Positions 1 to 6,079 of a stretch of DNA of 6,079 nucleotides are shown here, piece by piece (positions within the stretch are counted from its first letter, which is position 1; the number at the start of each line of letters is the position of its first letter). Origin of the DNA: Clostridiales bacterium (GTDB taxonomy: Bacteria > Bacillota > Clostridia > Oscillospirales > Oscillospiraceae); the NCBI GenBank assembly GCA_019421975.1, contig JAHZEE010000041.1, positions 321 to 6,399 of the forward strand, read 5' to 3'. The notes under the pieces are model-generated. The model had not been told where the DNA came from. It worked only from the letters and a program-made list of their open reading frames with translations, and did not search any database. The translations under genes and the position numbers were made by a program.

Positions 1-2
1 AA

Positions 3-119
3 AGCGGTACCGAATTCCAGATTCAGATTGAGGATCATGACACCGCCCAGGCAGTTGCAGACAAATTCCAAAATGGTGTCAACTGCTACACCGGCGAGGT
101 CAAATCCCTGATCCGCGAC
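3..119 (+). other. Partial module at left edge, unassigned
   Basis: Residues 1-39 begin mid-domain with an alternating beta-strand pattern (FQIQIE), then a polar, probably helical stretch (DTAQAVADKF) and an isolated C28. It is too short to assign. The FQIQ strand resembles the one in a later YDG-like module (base 5001), but such strands are common and I do not treat this as homology. Confidence 0.35.
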
Positions 120-3100
120 TATGACAATGATGTCCCGGCCACCTGTACGACGGGCGGCATCGAGGCATTTATCTTTACATCACAGGCCGGCTCTTCCATG
201 GGCCTGCAGCGGCCCACAGCGCCGCTTGGCCATGAGCTGAACCACAAGGATTTGGGCAATCCCCTCACAGAGCACCATGCGACCTGTGAGCGCAATGCCT
301 ACACGGACGATTTCTGTACCCGCTGCGACTACCGCACCCAGGCGGTGGAAATTCCCGACACCCAGCTGCACCACCACTATGTCCTCAGCGGCAGCATTAC
401 GAATCCGACCATCGCAGCGGACAACCCGGGCGACACTGTCATCACCTATGTGTGCGAAAACGGGCAGTGGCACACCACGGAGAGCACCCGGCGTATCTCC
501 GCGATTCTCAAGCCTCAGACGCTGACGCTCAAGACAACAGAGACCCTCGCAAAATTGAATCTCCCCAGCACGCCGTCTGGCACTGACACACTGACCGGCA
601 ACCTGGAGCTGGATGAGACCAAGGTGGACATGAATGCCACCTATGATGTGGGCGTTCAGATTTTCCCGGTCTATTTTGATCCGACACCTTCCACCTTCGA
701 CAATGTCGAGGGGCTCTATGTGACGGTCCAGATTGTCCGGGACACTCTGAGCTTTTACAACACCACCTTCCGGGCCTGGGAACGGGTCATTGAGAACGGG
801 TTTGACGAGGACAACCCTGAGTTTGGCCTGAACCAGGTTCCGCCCGCAGCCAGGATCGTGGAGACCCAGTTCCGCAGCAAAATTGCCGGCAGTGACTGGA
901 CCACCACCGCTCCGGACGACACCGTGGAGGGGGAGTACGAGGTCCGCGTCATCTTCTCCTATGACGCGTCAGATTATACGGTCGACACCAGAACCCAAGA
1001 GGGTTATTCCATTGAGGTGGATCCAGACGCGCAGCGGGTCTATCTCACGCACGACTATGTCGTGCGCGAGCGGTCGATGGAAAATGTATCTGTCCAGGTC
1101 AAGCCGTCTCCCACCTATGACGGAACCCCCCACGAGCTGCTGGAGGTCAGCGGCATGCTGCGCGACTCCACCATCACCTTTATCTGGACTGAGAACGGCC
1201 AGGAGCAGCGGCAGACCGTGCAGAGCGGGAACTCCGCAGTGGTGGAGGGCCCCTCCATTACCGCCGCCGGCTCCTATGAGGTCCAGATCGAGATCTCCAA
1301 GGAGAGCTATGAGACGGAGCGGCGGACCGCAAGCGTCGAAATTCTGAAGCGTCCCATCGCGCTGCCGGAGGTAACGCGCAGAATCCTTACATATTACCAG
1401 GGCTATACGCAGACGGGCGTTAAAGTGGACCATCAGAGTGAATTCTACGAGTTTGTCTCCGGTGATGAGAGCGCCATCAATGCCGGCAGCTACGCCGTGA
1501 CTGTAAAGCTCAGGGATTCCGCCAACAACTGTTGGGACGAGGCAGCGCTGAACAAGCTCCTGCAGGAGGGGGCGGAATACGGGGTTCGTCCTGAGATCCA
1601 TGCGCAGGATGAATCGCTGCTGACCATCTCCTGGCGGATTGACAAAAAGGCGGTCGTGATGCCAAAGCTCCAGGATACATCTGGCAAATACAGCTGGGAA
1701 TATACCGGCGCCTCCCAGATGTACATTGACAATCCGAGCAACACGCCGTCTTGGCTTGGGCACAAGGATGTACAGTACACCTTCATTCCCGGTGAAACTG
1801 AGACCAGTGGAGACACCCTGGTCGCCACCTATACCACAAACCGCACGGGTGTACAGCTTTCAGAGGAGATCTTCCGGATCACCGATGCCCAGGCAACCAA
1901 TGTGGGCCATTATAAGCCGGTCGCAACCCTTACCAATCCCAACTATTACTGGTCGGAAAACGCCCAGTCGGATCAGTATGCGCTCAAGGAGTGGGATATT
2001 ACAGCGTATCTGATTTTGGACCTTCCGGTCTTTACCCCATCCAACGCCGCCTACACCGGCGTCGATTATTCGGCAGACAGCATCCAATTTGACACCCAGA
2101 GCAAGGGCTACGCCTGGATTGAGAACGGGGTTCTCACATTGGATGCCGACACGCCCTGGCTGTTCTATCCCAATCAGAGCAGCGGCGCCAGCGCCTGCGA
2201 CGCCATTTCCGTCGGAAACTACTACGCATTTCCGAACTTTGTGTATGACGCCCAGAATTACAAGCTCTCGGATGAATACCGCTTCGAGCTGTATTCAGAG
2301 CGATTCCAGATTACGCCTGCAAAGCTGACCTTTGCGCCGATGCAGGATGTGACGCTCACCTATCATGAAACGCCATACACCATTCCAACGCCAGAGTATG
2401 TCAGCGGCCTGGTAAACGGGGAGGGAACGGACCAGTTCAGCTTCCGCTACAGCTATGAATTCACCCCCGCGGGCGCTGACGAGGCGGATGAGACACAGTC
2501 TGTCACAGCGCAGACCACGCCCCCCGTGATCTCAGCGCTTGGAACCTACAAGGTCACCATCGGCATTGTCAGCGACAACTACAGTGCAGATGCAATCCAG
2601 TTCCAAGTCACCATCAACCGCTATGAGGGTGACAATACCATCAAGCTGGAGACCTCCGATGGCCAGCCGGTCGAGCACCAGCAGGTCATTCAAAAGGTCC
2701 TGGGCGATGCGCCCTTCCAGATCCGGGGGATCGCCCAGTTTGACCCGGAGCATGCCGCCATCACCTATACGCCGCAAAATGCGCAGATTGCCACAGTGGA
2801 CGGGACAGGTCTTGTCACCATCCTCGCCCCTGGCGCCACGCTCATCAAGGTCGATTCCGCCGCCACAGATAAGATCGGGGCGGGCCACACGGAATATACC
2901 GTGGTGGTCGACAAATACCAGCCGGTCCTGCAGCTGGACGCTAAGGACTATTCAGGCCTCTATTTCGACGGCAGTCCCTTGGAGCCGGCGGATTACGACC
3001 ATGCCAAATTCGCAGGGCTGACCGGTGTGGAACCGACGGCTGATCTCCAGTACCGGTTCTATGCAGAGGCCGATGCGGACGATGCGCAGAATGGCACATC

Positions 3101-6079
3101 GAACACCGTGACGCCGGAGGCGGCCGGCAAGTACTGGCTGCGGGTCGACTATCCCGGAGACGACCATTATAAAGCGGCCTCTGCCGCACCCATCCTGATT
3201 GAGATTCAGCCGGCCGATTTTGCAGTTGAGGTGGTCGGCTATGGCACCGGCTCCTACGGCACGGCGGCCGGACAGGATTTCGCCCGCTATGACGGCGCCT
3301 CCCATCTGATTGCGCAGCTGACCATCGCCGGTCAGGCCTGGGATCCGGCACAGCCGGGGGCCTATGTGGTCTCCTTTGCCGAAAAGACCGGAGAGGACAG
3401 TCCGGACCCAGCCGTGGACGCAAACTGGCAGGCGGCCGATACGGTCCTCAATACCACAGATTCCGGCGAATACTGGTGCCGGGTGGTGGATACAACCGGG
3501 AACTATGCGCCGCAGGTGCGCGCATTCTCCGTAAACCTGAGGCCGCAGCCGCTGGAGGTCACCTTTGCGGGCCTTGTGGAGCAGCGGGACTATGCGGCAG
3601 GCCAGGTGGATGCCGGCAGCGGCAGCGCCGTGGTCAGCGGAAACCCCGCACAAGAGCAGATCACGGTGAGCGCATCTGCAGCCTATGCCGATCCGCACGC
3701 GGGTACGGACAAGGCCATCACCATCTCCTATACCTTTGACTTTGCCGACGGTGTGCTGCCTGAGAACTATAGCTTTGACGGCATCGGCTTTACAGGGGAT
3801 CTGGAGGTTCGGACGGCCGGGGCCACGGGCACCATTCTTCCAAAGGCCATCACAGTCGCCGGCATCCAGGCCGTGGACCGGCAGTACAGCGGCCAGGCAG
3901 GCCTGACCGTTGCCCTGGGCATTGCGCCTGAGGGCCTTCAGGCGGCGGGATTCGACCCAGCCGACGCAGACCGGTTTACCCTGGCGCTTGCCCCCGATGC
4001 CCAGGGCCGCATCGCGGATGCCAATGTCGGCGAGAAGACGGTTTTCATCGGTGCAGACGACACGATGGATGCCGCCGATCTGCAGGATCTCATCCTCCTG
4101 ACGGACAAAGAGGGATATCCCGGAGACTATGTCGTCACAGGCATCAACGCGCTGCGCGTCGAGATTCTGCCGCGTGAGATCGGATTTACCGCGCCGGACG
4201 ACACCAGCGCCAGCTATACCGGCAAGCCGGTTGCGGCGTCCTACTATCAGGCCGCGGCCATTGACGATGCCATCGGCGCAGACGAGATCGGCCTGGAGGA
4301 ACTGCAATACCAGTTCTACCACGCAAAGGACGACGCCATCGATTGGCAGAGCCCCCTGGCAGCCGGCGAGATCCCGGATTCGGTGGGGACCTATTTTGTG
4401 GTCGTCACAGTGCCTGACAGTGCAGCCAACTTTACAGAGGCAGCGGATCAGAACCTCTGGAGGGTCGTCATTGGGAAGGCAAAGCTGAGCGCCCAAATTG
4501 ACGATGTCACCGTCACCTATCGCGGGGCAGATCAGGTTCTGGCGGGAGAAGACGGCATTTTGGACATCGCCGTCACCAGCTCCACGACAGAGCCGCCGGC
4601 CCCCTGGACCTCCTATGTGGCCAGTTTTGTCGCAAAGGGCGACTACACCAGTGCGCAGGATGTGCCGGAGGCGGTTTGGAGCAGCCAGGCCGTCACCTCG
4701 GTTCGGAATGTAGAGGATTCCGGCACCTATCTGTACCGCATTGAGGATCCCCAGAACGGCAACCATGAGCCGGCCTATGGTGCATTCCAGGTGACGGTGG
4801 AGCCCGCCAAGCTCTCCGTCCAGGGCGCCATCAACAGTGTCAAAACCTACGACGGCACGGAGCTGGTGACAGGGGACTGTACTGCAGCCTACACGCTTGC
4901 AGACGGCGTGGCCGCCGGCGATGACATCACCGGCATCACACTGGCCGCAAGGTATCGCGACAGTGCAGCCGCAGAGCAGGACAAACCCATCGATCTGGAG
5001 TTCCAGATTCAGTTCCGCGATGCGCTCGCGCAGCAGAACTATACTTTCAGCGGTGACGCCGCCGTCAATGATACCCCCGCCACGGACGCCGCGGCCTCGG
5101 AGGGAGCGGAGGTTCTGACGATCACGGCGGCCACCACCGGCCAGATCCAGTTCCGTGAGCTGGTCATCGCTGTGGAAGACCATACCATGGTATACAGCGG
5201 CGGCACCAGCATTCCATTGGATGCGGCAAAGCTCTCCATTCTGGATGCCGATACCAGCGTTGTGGCCGGTGAGCAGCTCACGCTGTCCGCCGATGCTGCC
5301 GGCACGGTTGCCTCTGCCAATGTGTCTGACGGCCGGCAGGAGATGGCGGTCAGCACCGATGCCATTGTCCTGCAGGGCGATACGGCTTCAAACTACCGCG
5401 TGGCCTCTGTGCAGACCTGCTATGCCACGATCACGCCGAGACAGCTCGGTCTGGAGTTGAACGCCGCCATGCAGTCTCCGTATACCGGTCAGACGCCGCA
5501 GCGGACCTCTTATCAGGCCAGCGTCACCTCGGTGGTTGGGCAGGAGCTGACCGAGCGCAATGTGGTCTATACCTTCTACACCGACGAGACGAAGCAGACC
5601 GCCGTCACTCCGGTCCGGGTGGGCCGCTACTATCTGGCCGCAGCGCTGAATTTGGATCCAGACGCGCCGGACTATGACGCCAACTATCTGGGGGCCAGCG
5701 CCGAGGGCTGGTTCCAGATCACCGAGGATGCGTCTCAGACCCTCACCCCCATCGTCACGGCCTATGACAGTCCGTATGACGGAACCGCCCACAGCGCTGT
5801 CACCATCCAGATTCCGAATCCCAGGGAGGATCCCCAGAATCCGGACGATGACTACCTGCAGCCTGGGACAGACTATCTGATCTATTTCTGGACGGACGGC
5901 GGCGCGGAGCAGACCGAGATGCCGCAGGTCCAGGATGTGACAGAGCAGAGCTGGAACTACCGCATCGACCTGTTTGACTATCCCGATCCTGCCGCCGGCA
6001 CCTTCACCGCCAAAGTCACCCCGCGGCCGCTCACCATCACGCCTGACATGGCCTCGGTGCAGAGGGTCTACGACGGCGG
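3..6079 (+). CDS. Giant multidomain MBG/YDG/Big-type repeat surface protein, internal fragment (both ends missing)
   Basis: The frame beginning at base 3 is open to the right edge: 2,025 full codons plus two bases, with no stop or frameshift. The gene enters from the left and leaves on the right, so no start codon or ribosome binding site can be chosen; the first in-frame ATG (base 198) is internal. The protein is a chain of roughly 95-120-residue beta-rich modules with Tyr-x-Gly turns near their starts (Y372, Y1096, Y1295, Y1405, Y1616, Y1827, Y1925) and linkers such as ITPRQL, ILPKAI and VEPAKL. These are hallmarks of MBG/YDG and Ig-like domains in large bacterial surface proteins. It is acidic, Lys-poor and has only 11 Cys, six of them in the first 151 residues. 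No signal peptide, anchor or catalytic motif is in view. A stalk or adhesin role is inferred; the ligand is unknown. Coding status is near certain, function only moderately so. Confidence 0.95.
120..470 (+). other. Degenerate Cys/His modules (ATC...FCxxC type) within the surface protein
   Basis: Residues 40-156 contain what looks like three successive, decayed copies of a short Cys/His module common in clostridial surface proteins, where the pattern is roughly ATC-x-E-x-G-Y-x5-C-x-x-C-G-Y, then an IPxxxH tail. Copy 1 has PATC with C48 but no CxxC, followed by LGH (H77). Copy 2 is the best preserved: HATC (C95), then FCTRCDY (C105, C108), then a tail with EIPDTQ and H123-H125. Copy 3 reads NPTIAADNPG then YVCENGQW and keeps only C151. 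Copy 2 could form a small metal site or a disulfide-stabilised knuckle, but metal binding is inference. Outside this block and C28 only five Cys occur in the next ~1,870 residues. Confidence 0.5.
471..1070 (+). other. Beta-rich segment, no recognised family
   Basis: Residues 157-356 link the Cys/His region to the first clear MBG-like module. Alternating hydrophobic strands can be seen (TLTLKTTE, YDVGVQIFPVYF, LYVTVQIV, YEVRVIFSY), together with an aromatic stretch (LSFYNTTFRAWERV) and acidic loops. The second half, with EGEYEVRVIF followed by a YSIEV strand, has the G/E-x-Y-x-V cadence of the closing strands of an Ig-like module, so one or two diverged domains are plausible. I recognise no family and infer no function beyond a structural part of the stalk. 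Confidence 0.45.
1071..1346 (+). other. MBG-like / bacterial Ig-like module 1 (YDGTPHEL type)
   Basis: Residues 357-448. It opens with a strand (VSVQV) and the classic turn TYDGTPHEL (Y372-G374), continues through a strand with FIWTENG, then the penultimate AAGSYEV motif (G423, Y425) and a closing strand (ASVEILKRP). This order (YDG turn, central Trp/Tyr strand, AGxYxV strand, VxIxK linker) is typical of MBG-like modules. Its turn is nearly identical at DNA level to that of module 16 (base 5775). Confidence 0.65.
1347..1643 (+). other. MBG-like module 2 (NAGSY...W...SWRI type) with an insertion
   Basis: Residues 449-547. It follows a widespread surface-protein module pattern: a K-x-P-I-x-L-P opening, a Y-x-G-Y-T-Q-T turn, NAGSYAVTVKL (N493-Y497), a Trp after about 18 residues (W511), and closure with SWRI (W544) into the KK linker. 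The stretch between W511 and W544 is longer than in the neighbouring module (33 versus 14 residues) because of a charged, partly helical-looking insertion (ALNKLLQEGAEYG). C510 sits just before W511 with no obvious partner. Confidence 0.7.
1644..2000 (+). other. MBG-like module 3 (NVGHY...W...EWDI type)
   Basis: Residues 548-666. It is the same type as the preceding module: a KKAVVMPKL opening, a YTGASQ turn, NVGHYKPVATL (N633-Y637), NYYWSEN (W650) and a closing EWDI (W664). Extra length lies in the first half, around a strand with VQYTFIPG and a TYTTNRTG loop. Together with module 2 it makes a tandem pair of Trp-type modules, which do not recur later in the window. Confidence 0.65.
2001..2318 (+). 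other. Diverged MBG-like module 4
   Basis: Residues 667-772. It has an opening strand (AYLILDLPVF), the turn AAYTGVDY, an aromatic core (PWLFYPNQ), a VGNYYAFPNF strand matching the G-x-Y position of related modules, a QNYKLSDEY strand and the closing FQITPAKL linker. C732 is unpaired by inspection. The YTG turn, NY-x-L and ITPAKL linker support MBG/YDG family membership, but the interior is quite diverged. Confidence 0.5.
2319..2618 (+). other. MBG-like module 5
   Basis: Residues 773-872. It starts at the AKLTFAP linker and has a TLTYHETPY turn (His-Glu replacing the usual x-Gly), a strand FSFRYSYEF resembling the YxFY strand of the later A modules, LGTYKVTIGIV as the G-x-Y-x-V strand, DNYSADAIQF, and a closing VTINR. 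It most resembles MBG_2-type modules and directly precedes the Big_2-like domain. Confidence 0.6.
2619..2912 (+). other. Bacterial Ig-like domain, Big_2-like
   Basis: Residues 873-970. The segment carries the Big_2 hallmark: a strand with AITYTPQNAQ, then IATVDGTGLVTI (A930 to about I939), then a small-residue turn APGATLIKVDSAA and a closing TEYTVVVDK strand. In Big_2 domains the pattern is a 'Y-S-N-x-x-x-A-T-V-D-x-x-G-x-V-T' core followed by 'x-G-x-A-x-I'. It is the only clear Big_2-like domain in the window and sits exactly at the border between the mixed modules and the four-module super-repeat. Confidence 0.75.
2913..4172 (+). repeat. Super-repeat unit 1: modules A1-B1-C1-D1 (420 residues)
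   Basis: Residues 971-1390. A1 (971-1070): YFDG turn, LQYRFYAE (Y1017), AAGKYWLRVDYPGDDHY, closing IEIQPA. B1 (1071-1181): RYDGASH (Y1096), AYVVSFAEKTG (Y1121), DSGEYWCRVVD (D1153-C1159), GNYAP, AFSVNLRPQ. C1 (1182-1280): RDYAAGQ, a strand ITISYTFDF, ENYSFDG (Y1256), ILPK linker. D1 (1281-1390): RQYSGQ (Y1295), FTLALAPD, IADANVGEKTV, GDYVVTG, VEILPRE. C and D resemble YDG domains, A resembles MBG modules and B is Ig-like. Each type matches its counterpart in the next unit better than its own neighbours, which defines the unit as a four-module block. Confidence 0.75.
4173..5438 (+). repeat. Super-repeat unit 2: modules A2-B2-C2-D2 (422 residues)
   Basis: Residues 1391-1812. A2 (1391-1491): SYTGKPV (Y1405), LQYQFYHA (Y1436), VGTYFVVVTVP, VVIGKAKL. 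B2 (1492-1601): TYRGADQ (Y1506), SYVASFVAKGD (Y1538), DSGTYLYRIED (D1572-Y1578), GNHEP, AFQVTVEPAKL. C2 (1602-1717): the canonical KTYDGTEL (Y1616), IDLEFQIQF, QNYTFSG (Y1680); a small-residue loop (about 1684-1705) makes it longer than C1. D2 (1718-1812): MVYSGGT (Y1731), LTLSADAAGTVASANV, SNYRVAS, ATITPRQL; it is about 15 residues shorter than D1. Compared with unit 1 the order is identical, but residues outside the motifs differ widely, so these are old, diverged duplicates. Confidence 0.75.
5439..6079 (+). repeat. Super-repeat unit 3, partial: modules A3-B3 and the start of C3
   Basis: Residues 1813-2025. A3 (1813-1910): SPYTGQTP (Y1827), VVYTFYTD (Y1856), VGRYYLAAAL, GWFQITED. B3 (1911-2007): SPYDGTAH (Y1925), DYLIYFWTDGG (Y1958), SWNYRIDLF (Y1986) in place of the DSGxY motif, FTAKVTPRPL. 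C3 begins at 2008 with LTITPD and reaches VYDGG before the window ends, exactly where a C module is expected. The regular order predicts that the rest of C and a D module continue to the right. Confidence 0.7.

Noticed and set aside
198..200. First in-frame ATG as a possible gene start
   Set aside because: The frame is open from the left edge with sensible protein sequence (including C48 of the first Cys module) before it, and I see no purine-rich ribosome binding site just upstream.
969..1763. A 264-codon minus-strand open frame
   Set aside because: It has the same codon-register explanation: it ends at the + strand TCA codon at 969 and opens at a GTG opposite a CAC codon. It lies within well-supported MBG-like modules on the + strand.
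2539..3021. A 160-codon + strand open frame in another register
   Set aside because: It overlaps the Big_2-like domain in a different frame. Its Ser/Arg/Pro-rich composition is typical of out-of-frame translation of GC-rich DNA.
15..5012. Repeated 12-base string ttccagattcag at 15-26 and 5001-5012
   Set aside because: Both encode an FQIQ beta strand in the same frame. The flanking residues do not align convincingly, and shared codon preference is enough to explain it.
2952..5183. A 743-codon open frame on the minus strand
   Set aside because: It is in exact codon register with the + strand gene, so its stops correspond only to + codons TTA, CTA and TCA. The GC-rich gene avoids these, and the antisense frame ends exactly at a + strand TCA at 2952. 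Its translation lacks domain logic, while the + frame shows regular conserved modules.
1..6079. Search for CRISPR arrays, tRNA/rRNA, terminators, insertion sequences and promoters
   Set aside because: No regularly spaced direct repeats, RNA gene signatures, hairpin plus T-tract or inverted terminal repeats were seen, and the entire window is coding with no intergenic space.

Overview
The window lies inside one very large protein-coding gene on the + strand. The frame that starts at base 3 runs to the right edge as 2,025 complete codons with no stop. Neither the true start nor the stop is visible, so the intact protein is longer than 2,000 residues. There are no gaps between genes, RNA genes, promoters, terminators, mobile elements or CRISPR arrays. 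Residue numbers here count from base 3 as residue 1.

The protein reads as an extracellular, Asp/Glu-rich, Lys-poor string of about 100-residue beta-sandwich modules. They resemble the MBG/YDG and bacterial Ig-like (Big) families of large bacterial surface proteins. Each module tends to open with a short Tyr-x-Gly turn (YDGT, YTGK, YSGG, YRGA). Each tends to end in a beta strand followed by a linker such as ITPRQL, ILPKAI or VEPAKL. No signal peptide, membrane segment, S-layer homology domain, LPXTG signal or enzymatic motif is visible in this slice.

Layout: (1) bases 3-470, a partial module and a degenerate Cys/His region; (2) bases 471-1070, a beta-rich stretch I cannot assign; (3) bases 1071-2618, five mixed MBG-like modules, two of them of the N-x-G-x-Y...W...W-x-I type; (4) bases 2619-2912, a single Big_2-like domain; (5) bases 2913-6079, a higher-order repeat of four different modules (A-B-C-D) recurring every ~420 residues, with two full copies and the start of a third, running off the window at the YDG motif of the next C module.

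The strong G/C preference at third codon positions (overall GC above 50% by eye), the MBG/YDG/Big_2 mix and the 'ATC...FCxxC' module suggest a GC-rich gut Clostridia such as the Oscillospiraceae. An anaerobic actinobacterium is possible. This taxonomic guess is inference only. The likeliest role is a long surface stalk or adhesin; the ligand cannot be read from this sequence.

I found no clear new biological system. The most noteworthy features are the regular ~420-residue four-module super-repeat and the Ig-like 'tyrosine corner' (DSGEYWC) in one module type that appears to lack a disulfide partner.
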